Assembly: GCA_030248225.1 (NCBI GenBank)
Contig: JASANE010003666.1
Location: forward strand, 22,307 to 86,306
Direction of reading: 5' to 3'
DNA length: 64,000 nt
Origin: Trileptium ribeirensis
Lineage: Eukaryota; Nematoda; Enoplea; Enoplida; Thoracostomopsidae
Part shown: positions 10,721-22,130 of the stretch, one piece after another
Layout: the number at the start of each line of letters is the position of its first letter
How positions within the stretch are numbered: position 1 is the first letter of the stretch
Translations under genes and position numbers: made by a program
Notes under the pieces: generated by a model
Databases searched by the model: none
Told to the model about the DNA's origin: nothing
The model's input: the letters and a program-made list of their open reading frames with translations, nothing else

Positions 10721-11759
10721 AATATTACTGATTGAAAGGCAGGTTCCTCACTTGCGTTTGATTACATTGCAGGGTGTCGATTTCGACACTTCCATAAGTC
10801 TAGGTAAACACGTTCGAAATTCTTTATATATCGTATACAAATAAAAAATACTGCTGATTGCAGCAAACATAATACAAATCTGATTGCAGCAAACATAATA
10901 CAAATATATAATTGTCTAGAAGTATGAAAAATATATTTATCAGTGAGACAGGCTAACATATATAGAATTTTGTTTTGTGTTGCTTTCTATACTCGCCCTC
11001 GTTCTAGTGTTAAGGTGTGAATGAATACAAAACCACTAATCGTTGCTTTTGCACCGTGCTCACCGAAATCGGATGCTGTGAGCTTGTTGTTTGCGCACAA
11101 CTCTTGCTCGTAGAAAAATAAACTTCTATTATGAAACTTTATATTTTGGTTTTGTTCACTCCCTGCTCGCTCCGTTGTAAAGTGACAGTCAATTGAGGAG
11201 ATTACTGTAAATATCTTTATCATTAGGGTACTGTGGTACCAACATTTGGTTTGCAATCACACGTCGGAATGCGTAGTCTATGTATGCCCAGTTCTGGCTG
11301 TTGCAATTCAATATCAGAAATACAAAAATCAGTGATTTCTGAGCAATTTCGAAACTCTGATTGATGAAACATTTTCATTCAAATATAAACTGCATTACGT
11401 TGAAACATCGTAATAGTGTACAGCACAAGAATCGATTGACTATTTCAACTAAAGTCACGGCCAAAACTAAGTGCATAAAAAACGAACGCGAACGAACGTA
11501 ACCGCAAACGTATGTTCCAACGTTCTACAAACGAATGTAAAGGTAAACAAAATTTATTGAATTTTCAGAATCCTACCTTTTGCGTTTGAATGCAAACGCA
11601 AACGAAAAAATGAAATCTTCGTTTATAAGAGAACTTTGCGCTCGTTTTTTGTGGACTCATTTCTGTCCGTAACTGCGCCAATGGTGTAACTGATGTTGGG
11701 AAAATGTATTCGGACTCAAGCGCTTTTGGCTCAAACCAACTTTTTTGGCCACAACTTAC

Positions 11760-12001
11760 CGTTAAAATAGTCGGAAGCATCCGTGATCAAACATTGGTTA
11801 CTCCCATCTCTGCTATACACACTATCTCGTTTAGCGATACCCATTGCTCTTGCTTTGGATTCGCTTTCCGCTGGACTTGTTAACTCATGTGATCGACTAG
11901 AAGACGACAGGAGTTGCGGATCTGCGATCACGTCCAACCATTCACCGTTGTAGGACTGAAACCGCTGAGCGATAACGTTATCTTTTGCTTCCGTACATTC
12001 C
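11760..12001 (-). pseudogene. Exon-like block of the palindrome gene, left copy (block d)
   Basis: On the minus strand, an acceptor (aaatttcag) at 12,002 and a consensus donor (gtaagt) at 11,759 bracket 242 nt that are open throughout in one frame, including FQSYNGEWLD, SSSRSHELTSPAESESKA and DSVYSRDGSNQ. The right-arm counterpart (34,563-34,803) is 241 nt: a single G differs just inside the acceptor, so the two cannot both join the same upstream exon in frame. Amino-acid changes between arms are few. I do not recognise the family; the Ser/Glu-rich middle suggests a linker. It may be functional rather than pseudogenic. Confidence 0.5.
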
Positions 12002-12179
12002 CTGAAATTTGTTTAGAGATCCGAGTCGAACGATCTGTTTATTTCCCAACAACGCAAAGAATAAAGAGTGTGAATTATCAAACCTTTCGGAAAATAGCTT
12101 ATGACTTAGTGCATCTGCCGCTGTCATTTGTTTCCAGCCTTATTCCCGTTCATAAACGATAGAGCCTTAAGAAACGTCA

Positions 12180-13680
12180 TTTTCAGAATGTTGTTTAGTT
12201 ATCCGGTGTCCAATGGCCTACTAACGTGGTGGGAGATTTGAACTTTCCTAATAACGATTGGAGTAATCATGCATTTCCTTCGACAGCAGAATACGAATGA
12301 CTTTCAAACTGCCTATATCAGTAAAAATTCTAACAACTTGTCACATTTTCCTACACGCGAAAACAATATACTTGACTTGAATATTCTTACAAACTGACTT
12401 CCAAAGGTTTTTGAAATCGAGGATTCGCTAACGTTTTTCATCGTCAATATTGCAGCAGAATTTTGCATTTCAGGAAGTGCAAGTCGCACGGTAGAGGCTA
12501 TTGCAAAAGTTGATTATAGCAAAGTAGACCAACTTTATGGTCTATAAAATGGAATGTGTTTATATAGTATGTTTTCTGTAATTGAGAAATGGTTTGCTTT
12601 TCATATTTCTATGTTTCGTATTCAACATTTTCGTCCCAAAATAACTTCCGTAAGGGGAAATGAATTATAATATTACTCGCCTCATTAAAAAGTTAAGCGA
12701 AACTATGGCGAATAATAAAGGTCACTAAAAATTTCGCCGAGTATATTATGTGGCAGCTTACAGCTTTCTAAAATATTGAGCAGCTCCTATCAGAATCGTG
12801 AAAAACTGTTATTGAAAAAGGCGACGCGAAAATATCAAAATATGTACGTTAATATCAGCTGTTACAAAAAGCTTGGTGTGAGCGATCTGCGCGACGAAAA
12901 ATGGGAAAATTCTCACTGATGACATCAATCTACTGGCAACAGAAACTAACTCGCAATTTCTACAAAGCGAAGCTTTCTGTCTGCAAACTTATTTCGGATT
13001 ACATACTTTTAGCCTTCAAATTGTTCATTATGAACTTGGAAATCTCCGCAGTAAATACAGTCACTCACCGAATAAATGCTGTAAGTTTTTCTGGTAACAA
13101 ATAAAAGATAGCAGTTTTCACTCCATGACTGCATCTTTGTAGCATAATCCTTAGTATATGGCGTGTGTCCTAACATATGACTATGTTCATCATTGGATTA
13201 TATAAAAAGGGTCATTCAGCCTACTAACTTAATTATCGCCCTAATATCAGTGGTCTCCAACTGCTGCAAAGTTATGGAGAAAACTAATTATCAATAACGC
13301 TTTGATTTATGACATTCAAATACATAATTTCTAAACACTGGCACGGATTTTTGTCGAAGCGTTCTCACACTGCCACATTTTAGAGTCCTAAAATGATTGA
13401 ACATCCCTAATCCCTAATCTGGATTAACAAGTTTTTTCTCAAATCGGTAGTTCAACGGTAAAGGATAAAAGTTCACATTGCCATCCAGTGAAATCAGGTG
13501 GTATCCCAAGACAGCGGTTCGGAACCCAAATTATAATTGTTGATATTTATAAATGAATATGCTGTTGTGCCGTTTCTATAATTTAACAGAAATAAATTTT
13601 GCAGACGACCTAAAATTATATATTATGTAAAGTTTTCTCCGTGACGACATGAGCAAGCAATATAAGACATGAGCGATGCA
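12180..13680 (+). mobile_element. Dead CR1/jockey-type LINE in the left arm
   Basis: Plus-strand remnants appear in ORF2 order: endonuclease VVGDLNFPNNDW (12,226-12,261), the linker KKLGVSDLRDE (about 12,868-12,897), an NYRPN-like block (13,220), ISKHWHGFLSKRSHTATF (13,327-13,380), a GGIPRQRFGT relic of the SGIPQGS motif (13,495) and the FADDLKLYIM box with FADD at 13,598-13,609. Frames are shattered by stops and shifts. The part after the catalytic box, up to about 480 bp, is missing here but present in the right arm. Confidence 0.88.
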
Positions 13681-13989
13681 CTGGATGTTAAGAGACATTT
13701 TGAAAGAAATTATGTCAGTTTAACATGAGGACACTCATTGAAACTTTTAACCAAAATTTTAAAGAATCTTTTGCATGTGGAAATATGGGCGTATTAAATA
13801 ATTTGCAAGGAAATGTCTAAGATGTCTCTTTTGCATCCGACCGAAATGATCAAACTTTTAGTATAGGCTGCTAAAAAGTTAACCTTGACAGTTATTTAAA
13901 GTTTCATACAAACTTCTAAAACCTTGGCATAGACAGTTTTACCAGCTTCTGAAGCTATAGTATCTTTATTTTACTAGTAGCTTGTCTTA

Positions 13990-14660
13990 TTGCCGTGATG
14001 GTGAATTTTGAGTGTTGAATATGTAATTTAGCGAGATGTACACAGCTATAAGCCACCGATTATCATACATCTTGCTTTCAGTAATTGAGAAGATATACCC
14101 AATTATTGTGCTCCCAATGTCCAATACACAGAGGATTAATATCAGTCCCAATGTTCAAGCACACAGAGGATTAACTGCTCCACAAAATGAGACCAAATCT
14201 GACATATTTCCATTTTCGTGTATTTAGGGTCTCATGGACCCAATTTTAGAACCTCTTTTGACCCAAATCCTACCATCCTAAAAGGGCCACATAGCAAAGC
14301 ATTATCTGCTCCACAAAATGAGTCTAATTCGACTCAGATATCTACGCCGGTTGTCGAGTCACAATAAGTAACGTGATTTTTGGGCCCCATTGGGACCATA
14401 CCCATTTGGCCTAGTTTTTCGGTGGGAAGATGTTGAAAAGCTGGGCTTCCCGCATAAATAAAGGATCAATTAGACATTGCAAGCTTTATAATAGCTATCG
14501 CGCGAATCAATCCGTCCAGCCAAAGTTAAGTTGCGCGTGTTACCCTAAAAACCCAATACGAACATTGTCAAATTTCACCACTGTCACTGCCATAATTCTT
14601 TGCTTCGCTCATTCCACTCAGAATTCATTACCGATTTTGTATATAATTTTACATGTATAC
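13990..14660 (+). repeat. Dispersed repeat family B, left-arm copy
   Basis: Mirrored at 31,430-32,100 and matching 56,080-56,870 and 62,700-63,340 in direct orientation. Shared words: 'gagtgttgaatatgtaatt', 'ccattttcgtgtat', 'ccacaaaatga', 'gatgttga' and a final 'ctcagaattcatt'. Short internal frames differ between copies, so it is non-coding. Confidence 0.85.
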
Positions 14661-14949
14661 ACCTATGTATGAAATAAACTTGTTGTTGTTGAGATAATTG
14701 TAAATATAGAACGACCGAAAGTAAAAGACAATGTTGTTTTCGAGGAAATCCAATATCAGTTATCTTAAAACACTTTGCTTGCGAGCAATGTGATTTTTGC
14801 CAAGCTATCGAAAAAATATTAGTTTCCATCAGTTTTTTTGCATTGAACGGGGCCTGAATAAATAAATCTAACGGTCTTCCGTGCCATCTTTGCTGAAAAC
14901 CACTACCAAAATTATAAGCAAATTTAAAGCGACAATGCAGTAATTGCAC
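14584..14949 (-). other. Exon-like open block (block c), left copy; function unknown
   Basis: On the minus strand an acceptor (gtggttttcag) precedes QRWHGRPLDLFIQAPFNA and continues open for over 60 codons. The right-arm counterpart (from 31,199) hits a stop after 36 codons because of a base change in 'cattgctagcaag'. Another frame in the same place also reads sensibly (MARKTVRFIYSGPVQ), so the true register is uncertain. The distal part of the open frame overlaps repeat B. Confidence 0.3.
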
Positions 14950-15570
14950 AGAAAATACATATTATGCAGGTATACATTTTTCACCAAAATTCTTCTGATA
15001 CCAATATAAATTGGGTAGGTTGCAGCAGAGCGCTTCTATATGCAATTACCAAAATAAAATAAAAGCAAAGGATTGACATCATGGATTCGTCTGTAAGCAA
15101 ATTTTTATTGTTCAAGTGCTATTCGCCAACTTCTCAAATTTGCTCTATATTTCTACCGTAACTGTAACTCTGTGAAAAACCTAACCTATTCTTGATTAAA
15201 AAGGTAGAACACACGTCAGCACTCTTATAATGTGTACAATTTTACGTTTTATCGGCATATGCAATTCATCTACTGGTAATACGCACTGCAATATACAGCC
15301 GCTGGATTGAAAATGGACGTTGTCATGATGCCGTTTGTTTTCGAAATTCTTTGGTAAAACGCAAAAACACTCGACGTAAAACTTTTTTAATTACCGCTAA
15401 CGTAATCATCTTCACACAGACTTAAATATTTCTGCTTCTATCGATATATTTCTTTTCCGTTTTAGTTTAGCTCAATTTCAAAGTCAATTTCAACTGCTAC
15501 AACCTTGTCCCTAGGCTTGCAATGCATACCCAATGCTAATTTAAATAATTTTAGTATACATCATATTTAC

Positions 15571-15658
15571 TGCAACTAGCTCTGAAGACAAATATCAGCC
15601 AATGCGCGTATCTGTTCAGTTCCGTGTTCCAGAAGGGCACTTAGCGAATGGATTAGGC
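15571..15658 (-). pseudogene. Exon-like block b of the palindrome gene, left copy, frameshifted
   Basis: Counterpart of 30,444-30,529. The acceptor (gctttcag) and donor (gcagtaaat) are conserved, but the block is 88 nt, not 86: 'cttcagagcta' replaces 'cttgagcta', which shifts the frame and brings in a stop (TAG) at the former ELVA. The first 25 codons (IHSLSALLEHGTEQIRAL and onward) are otherwise kept. Confidence 0.55.
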
Positions 15659-16214
15659 CTGAAAGCAAACAACACATTTAACTAATTAAGAAAATTTTAA
15701 ATGAAGAAATGTTTGAAGCACAAAACAGAAACAAATGTATTTTATTGCATGTAGCAAACAAAATCATCACAGTTTTTTCTCATTACTTACTACAGTATAC
15801 GCCAGAAATGACCGTGCATTTCGACCTGACTCTTGCTCGGCAGACTTACTGTAGATAACAACAATATATATTTTTCGAAAATACTATTATTTTCCTTAGG
15901 CTACTAGATGAGGTCACCAAAGTAAACGTTTCCAAGAAGACACATATTCATCATCAAAATTATGTCCATCTTCACCCAAAAAATTCGTCTTTCACTTGTT
16001 AATGGAAATGAACAGAGCATTGAGAATCAGGCTTTAAGATTTGAAGTAAAAAACTTTTAGTTCAAAAATCTTCAAGTTAAACATTTTTGACGATGATTGG
16101 TTACAGGAATATCGATGCAAAGATGAACAGCGAGTTCAAATTCGCCAAGAATGCAAAAAGGATGCTTTCTGATTGTGAGCTAAGAATTTGAACATTTGAA
16201 CGCAACCGAAAAGT

Positions 16215-16572
16215 ATAACCGAAAAGACCCGTAGAAACATTTAACTCACACCTGAATAGTCTTAGGCGACGAGATCCCAATTATCGTGTATATTTTATTT
16301 GCTTAATAACACAAAATTAGTTTTCTGCATAACGCAAACTGGCCAAACAATCTCAAAAAAGTGATTTAAAGCATGCGACTACAGATATTATTCCAACTAC
16401 TGTTACAATCAACAATCGATCAGAATACAATTTGCTGTATCTTGATAAATAATCAATTTCGGCCTGGGTGTATTAACGAAAAGACCCGTAGGAACATCCA
16501 ACAGATACTTTAAGAGTCTTAAGCAACGATATCAAAATTACTGTGCATATTTTTGTTGCCTAATAACACTAG
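16215..16572. repeat. Pair of diverged direct repeats (~100 bp)
   Basis: 'cgaaaagacccgtag' begins related ~100 bp segments at 16,215 and 16,477, each ending with 'taataacac'. Between them 'gcataacgcaaactggcc' (16,328) resembles 21,396-21,490. The whole set is mirrored in the right arm at about 29,530-29,910. Confidence 0.75.
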
Positions 16573-16689
16573 TGTCTCGCAAACGAGTGCGAAACGGAGC
16601 GAGCGTTGTTTTATAAGTTATCATTTTGTTTGATAACCTGTAACAGGTTGTGTTTTATTTAGACAATAAAACCTCTTGAAACTTGAATA

Positions 16690-17235
16690 TATTGAAAATC
16701 CTTAAACTTCACCGACCCTAAACCCATCGAAAACAACTGACAACGCATTAAGTATTTGTGCTGGTCTCTAGATAACCAAACCATCGTGTTCAGCCTACCG
16801 GAAAACCTATATAAACAATTATTAATGACATGTACGCAATACGTGCATAAATACATACTATTTTCTGGAAATCAGATTCATTGACACAAAACCCAATGAA
16901 AACGTCTGAAACGGCATAAGATACCTGTGCTGGACTCTAGATAAAAAAACCATCGTATTCAGCCTACCTGAAAACACTATATAGTCAATTCTTGATGGCC
17001 TGTACACAATACGTAACCAAATAACTTTAGACAGACTATATTCTAAAATCGGGTTCGTTGACCTTAAACCAACTGAAATATGCACGCTGGATTCAAGGAA
17101 ATCAAATCGCTACATCCAACCTTCAGAAATACCAATATATGACATTCTTGATGTCCTGCACGCAACACATCATTCAACAAAGAAAAACGCACATTTTGTA
17201 AATTGGTTTCGTCGACTTTAAAAATCCTGAAACCT
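16690..17235 (-). repeat. Satellite-like array, three diverged ~180 bp copies
   Basis: Copies of about 180 bp follow each other near 16,690, 16,870 and 17,060. They share the 'tctagataa' and 'accatcgt(g/a)ttcagcctacc' blocks, 'gtcctgcacgcaac'-type blocks and a 'ggtttcgtcgac'-type end. Mirrored at 28,880-29,455. Minus-strand frames across the copies resemble one another (SGRLNTMV), which reflects the repeat and does not establish a gene. Confidence 0.75.
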
Positions 17236-17714
17236 TGGAGTAATGCGTGGTTCACAGAGATGTGCGTGCACGAATTGATCAGCGTAACTTTTTGCTACGA
17301 CGATGTCATATGAAAGTGGTATTGTCAGGGCGTTTAACATTTAAACGCATAACACTAACAATAACATATGCAATATTTATTGCAGCTGCAATGACAAATA
17401 CAGTTATTGCCACAACAGAGAAGGTAACGTGTCGTTGTAAGCTCACCATTCCGTTGTTTGCTATTGTCGCAGCGGCCCATGTCATCTTTAGGGGACGGAC
17501 GTTATAACGTTAGAACAAAGAACAACTTAGAGCGGTGGGTTCGGGGTGGTAGCCCCCGACTTAGTCTCAGGCTTAGAACATGGTTCATATATGGACCTTA
17601 TCTTAGGCTAAGACTAAGGCTTAGGCTTAGTATATCGAGAGCGGCATAGCATGCATTTCATTTCCGCCAGTAACATTGGCCGTCGCAGCAATAGAAAATT
17701 TAAGTCACAAACAC

Positions 17715-17772
17715 CAACAATAGCAAATACTAATATATTGCAGTTGCAATATATTAGCATTTGCTATTGTTG
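17715..17772. repeat. 58-nt palindrome, left arm
   Basis: Two 28-nt arms (caacaatagcaaat... and its complement) around a 2-nt centre, with one mismatch (aaatac versus aaatgc). The right-arm version at 28,343-28,400 is perfect. It can form a long hairpin or cruciform. Confidence 0.95.
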
Positions 17773-19606
17773 TCACAACTAAGGAGCTGATGCGTCGTAA
17801 TACGCTGGAGGAGTCGCCATTTCTTATTTCGCAACAATAAAATAGCAGCTGCAGAAAATTCTAGCTTTTTCAAAGCTATGGTGCTTACGATCATGTTATA
17901 ATCGCGACGAGTTTATCACCACATGCCCAGTCCCAGATGTTACCTCTAGAACTCCTAAACCCTTACAGTGCTGGTCTGATAAGTGTTAAGGAACACCACC
18001 TTGGTGTCTTGCGTGTCACCAAATTTACATCTTACAAACAGGGTCATGCTGCTAGAATGTCAAAACTTACGCTTGAAGTCAGTTTTAGTTAGAATCTGTT
18101 TTAAACTGCTAGTCGTTTCGTCTGTTTGTTCATATTAATAAACAAATAGTTTTTATACATGTTGGAATTTACCGGTAACGTTGAAATTAGCTATTTTCGA
18201 TTTGGAACCTCAGCATCATGCATACTCATAGGGAGTATTCCCTGAGACGTTGTAACCCACCCCTCGGAGCTAAAGCTTAGGCTAAGCCTATGCTATACCG
18301 CCGACCTCCTGTCACCGACGGGCGGATCCCCCGGATACCTCGGAGTTGCACTATTTAGGATCCCTCCATTTCGCGCTGACCTTGAGAGTTATACATATCC
18401 GAGATTATGGAAAATGGCAAATTTTCAACTCATTTCTACCGTAGTTCAAAATTTATTGCGTCGCTGTAGATCAACTTCTTCACCACATCGCGTACCTTTG
18501 CACTGACGTCACTTTTTACAAGTGCGGGTATATCGCATTATTATAAACCTACCAAATAAATTGATTGTATTCTTCATACATGTTCATAGGGGCAACCTTC
18601 TGACAGTGCGAACTCATAGGCGCCGAGTTTATCGCACGCCCCACTCCCGCCGACCGCCTGACCTGGCTCCAACGCCACCCTCTGAGGGCCATGGGCCCCC
18701 GCCCGACCCTCAAACCGTGAGCAAGTATAGTTTTTTGTCGGAATTATTTGATAGCGACAGCTTATAATTATCGTTGCACAGTCGACATGTCGCGACTAAA
18801 TATCGAGTATGCTTTCAGTCTCTTTATGCAAAAACGTGTCATTACACCACGACATTAAAAAATATATTAATCTGAGATTATTGTAGTGTGAGTCGTAAAT
18901 TTTATTATTTTATGTACACTAAATTATGTAAACAATATATAGTTAGCGCTATTTTAAAACTTTATATATAAAATACAATTAAGTGAAGGCTGCAAATTAT
19001 AAAATTTGAACATGTTGCATAAATTGCGCTAATTTCACAGCGCGGACAGCAATAAATGTATTGGAAATTGGCTAATTTGAAGGAAAATGACAAAAATTAA
19101 AAAAAACTTGAGATTCAAATAATTTCGTAAATTTATAATATAGCCCCCGTTCAGTCTGGGCGCTGTGCGATTAAAGCGTATAACGTAATCTTTCTGAAAT
19201 TTTAAGCCAAAGCTTTATGTACTACTATGTAGGTGTACTTTATAGATATACGCATAAATGCGTGATAGCATTATATGAAATTTGAGTACACGTATTTGTG
19301 TTACGCTAAGTATGTATGATGCTGTGCGCCAAGCCAGACCCCCCTGAGAAGTGGTCCAACCACCTTGGCGACGCTGCAGGCGCCGTGCCCATACTCGCCG
19401 AAGGCACCGTACCACATTCCACTTACCCGCCGACCGAGTGACCGCCATGGTGCCCGAAGGCCTCCACCACCCCGAGCACACGGCCACCTCCCCTGGGACC
19501 TCGGACCTTGAGCATATATGTTCTATAAGCGATAGATATATACTACCGATCTTGGGTTCATGTCGTAGAATTCTATATACAATTTACATCCGACGTGTGT
19601 AACACT

Positions 19607-19741
19607 GGAGGGGGCATCAATATTACGCTTTAGAGAGCACCAACATCGTAATGGAGGGGGCACTAATATCAAAGTGGAGGGGCTCCAATAACAAACTGGC
19701 GAGGGCACAAATATCAAAACGGGGGAGCACCATTATCAAAC
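19607..19741. repeat. Degenerate minisatellite, about six ~23 bp copies
   Basis: Repeated pattern 'ggaggggGCaCcAATATCAAAn': six imperfect copies, GC-rich first half and ATATCAAA second half. Mirrored at 26,372-26,506. Confidence 0.8.
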
Positions 19742-20104
19742 AATAGCGAGCATTATATTGTTGCTACAATACCAACAAGCTGCTTTTGACGCAGCAATAA
19801 CTCGACCGTTCTGCGGTTGTGCAATACAAGAAAACATGTTGCTTCTGCTATTGAGCGTACAATAAAAGCCAATGTTATTGTAGCAGCAATATTTTAGCTT
19901 GTGCTATTGATTGCGCTATGTTTGCAATAACATAATGCCATGACAATATTGTTTTCTTATAACATGTTCGCTGCAACAGCTTACGGTGTGCAATTCGTGC
20001 ACGCACTTCTCTGTGAATGACGCATAACGGAATTCCGACTCCGGTGAAAACCGTGTTCCCGGTGTGGTTCCGGCAAAGAATTAAACCGGTCCAGCTTGAT
20101 ATAC

Positions 20105-20870
20105 AAAACAGAGTATGGATTATTTCAATACTTAGCTGTAAGTTTGGCTAATATATATTGCGTCAAGCATCAGCCAGTGCGGTTGTAAACTTTGTAATCA
20201 GTCTACACTGGAGTAAAGTAATATTTCTGCAAAGCAGCAAAACACTACTGCGTTCTTGGGAACAACTGTATGTATTGAAACTGTGCGAGCAGTATCACTC
20301 TTTTTCTCATGTATAGCATTCTGATCATACAATCATCATCATCTAACTGAGGGGCATGGTTGCCCAACGCTAGCCTGAACAATGTCTCTGGCCGTGGATC
20401 AGAATATTATAGTTTACCCTTTTATTGTCTTTTAGAACCACATAAACAATTATTTCAAGTTTCCTATGGAATATCATGCAACAAACTTATGTCTAATAAA
20501 TGGAGGCGATTGGATACAGAGCGAAATTGTCTAGTCTACGCTCGATGTGTTAAAACAACATTGAGTAATGCAGGTTAGGTAAAGCTGGTACAGCGGAAGA
20601 CATTTCCGCTGGAAGTCCAAAAAACCAACATCTTGATCGATAAATAAATATTTTAGCTTGCTCTGCCTGTTCACAGTTCCAGAAGGGCAATAATGTCGTC
20701 GCAATACATTAAGTTTAATGTAAAATTCATTTTTAATACATTTTAAATCCGCAGTACCTTCATTTTTCCGTTCATTTGTTACACTATATATAAGTCTCGA
20801 AGACAGTGTTCCGGTTTAAATGCACACTTTCGGTCATTCCCTGCATTAAACCCTATGAAAAGCATAATAT
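20105..20870 (+). repeat. Dispersed repeat family C, longest copy
   Basis: About 770 bp. The start matches 1,310 ('acagagtatggatt') and the CCGGTTTAAAT end matches 9,880-9,990 inverted. A short open frame at 20,360-20,578 is not kept intact in other copies. Mirrored at 25,260-26,010. Confidence 0.8.
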
Positions 20871-21021
20871 ACTAAAATTGAAATCTACATAGCAAAACCA
20901 TCGTATCCAGCGAGCTTGATAACTTAATAGACGCTAATTGTAAGGTAAACACAAGTAATAATGCGACGGAGTCCGAAAAATCGCTATTTCTTGAAAAGGA
21001 TAGATGCACCATATTCGCGCT

Positions 21022-21222
21022 CTAGCGGCCCAGTGTGTTGTCCCAGTCGTAAGCAAAGTTGTACATCTCGGTGAGGTGATTCTGTGGTCTCCATTTTTCG
21101 ATGCGATGCCTGTGCAGCGAGATATGCGCTGCGAAAAACTGGTACCCATATGGCCAGATTTGGCAAAGGACCCTTAAAAACTTGTGTTTTGCCGTTTTGA
21201 CCTCGAAAACGGGGTCGTTCAC
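21022..21222 (-). CDS. Protein-like open frame, left copy of block a; unidentified
   Basis: A 66-codon frame identical at the nucleotide level to 24,886-25,086 in the other arm. Composition is strikingly protein-like: FEVKTAKHKFLRVLCQIWPY, then HRHRIEKWRPQNHLTEMY and NFAYDWDNTLGR before the stop. There is no ATG; the frame opens just after a stop, with an AG dinucleotide (gcagtag) that could be a 3' splice site, so this may be a terminal exon. A second, longer frame (20,984-21,316, 110 codons) overlaps it on the same strand but is less protein-like. I cannot name the family. Confidence 0.4.
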   Translation of the reverse strand: MNDPVFEVKTAKHKFLRVLCQIWPYGYQFFAAHISLHRHRIEKWRPQNHLTEMYNFAYDWDNTLGR

Positions 21223-21499
21223 ATTCTACTGCACCGTCGTCATTTTTACTACAGAGTGAAAAAATTCGAAACAAGTCCATCCGAAAATGAGTTACAAATG
21301 AGCGACAGACAAACAAGTTTTTACGATTTCCCTCCCTAGCGCCTTCGGTGGAAACTGCGCTCGCCTCGCTTGCGCCTTTTCAACAAAATAAGTATTTTGC
21401 ATAACGCTAGCTGGCCAAACAAGAGCTTTCCTTCGCAAAAACTAGATTTAAAGCGTGCGATTAAATATTCCAACTACTGTTGAATCAGATTTAAGCACC

Positions 21500-21640
21500 C
21501 AAACTTCAAACAAAGTTTCGTTTGAGTTCGATTGTTTTCGTTTAAACGAGAATCGACAGTTGGTTTGCAACTAATTTAACGAAGTTTTAACGAATTTCGT
21601 TCAAACGAAAATCTTTGGATTTCGTTAGCGTTTCATATTA
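21500..21640. repeat. TTCG/CGAA-rich cryptically repetitive stretch
   Basis: Many overlapping copies of 'tttcgttt', 'aaacgaaa' and 'cgtttaaacga', making local inverted repeats. A similar composition occurs at 11,480-11,640 ('aacgaacg', 'gcaaacgcaaacg'). Both are mirrored in the right arm. Confidence 0.6.
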
Positions 21641-22130
21641 TGTACACTTAGTTCTGATTGTAACTGTGAAGAAACTACTCCTGAACGGTATTTTTGCTGT
21701 CAAAGATTATTAAAAACCGTGAAGACAAGAATAAAATGGGCGTACAACAATTAGGCACGTGATCACAGTTTCTAAGGAAGTTTGAGAATATAGTTAGAAT
21801 GGCGAATTCTGTTTAGCAATACGTAGCTTCTTGACTTACAGCGAAGCGTACACTATTTTGATAAAGTTAGAAAAAATGTCCTAAACGGTAGTTAGAAAAC
21901 CGAATTCCTAATTCCCTAAAATTGTAACCTAGTTCGATTTTTATAAGTTTGTTATAAACGGAAAAAGCTTTCAGTCATAACAAAATTTCACGCACTAAAA
22001 TATTGAAAACAAGCACGACACTGATCCCCTTCCGACTTAAAGTACAATGTTTTCGCTTACTATATATAAGATAAAGCTGCTATTACTCCCGAAAATAGTA
22101 AACAAGATGACATTTATCTTCTTCACTTTG

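Larger units (their letters stand above)
17240..20030. mobile_element. 2.8 kb inverted-terminal-repeat (foldback-like) element, left arm
   Basis: Ends at 17,240-17,340 and, inverted, 19,935-20,030 share 'ttcacagaga(t/a)gtgcgtgcacgaattg' and remain alignable for about 100 bp ('tattgtca(g/t)ggc'). The interior is rich in self-complementary TGCAATA/TATTGCA words, contains a 58-nt palindrome, two CTTAGG/CCTAAG-rich patches (17,560-17,640, 18,265-18,295), GC-rich stretches (18,620-18,720; 19,330-19,500) and a minisatellite. No transposase is visible, so it would be non-autonomous. The palindromic interior recalls foldback elements. Mirrored at 26,070-28,880. Confidence 0.65.
10345..22130 (+). repeat. 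Left arm of a giant inverted repeat (~11.8 kb)
   Basis: Nearly the whole interval is matched in reverse complement by 23,965-36,205. Anchors along the arm: 10,440-10,720 with 35,840-36,120; 12,901-13,104 with 33,463-33,666; 14,036-14,227 with 31,865-32,056; 17,247-17,507 with 28,608-28,868; 18,522-18,767 with 27,348-27,593; 20,984-21,316 with 24,792-25,124. The inner edge is at the 'ctattactcccgaaaatag' block (22,078-22,100; mirror at 24,010-24,030). Some stretches are identical and others differ by several substitutions per hundred bases, with scattered indels; the arm lacks about 480 bp present in the other. Content is a mirrored mosaic of repeats and exon-like blocks. Confidence 0.97.

Noticed and set aside
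16659..17085. Similar small open frames with SGRLNTMV motif
   Set aside because: They are the same satellite unit read repeatedly, with no splice or start context.
17600..17640. TTAGGC-like words, as in nematode telomeres
   Set aside because: Only one or two adjacent copies, mixed with the inverse CCTAAG; part of an interspersed element present four times, not a telomere array.
18522..18767. 81-codon open frame, with mirror at 27,348-27,593
   Set aside because: Lies in GC-rich non-coding sequence of the inverted-end element; low-complexity Pro/Arg content and no motif. Preservation in both arms follows from recent duplication.
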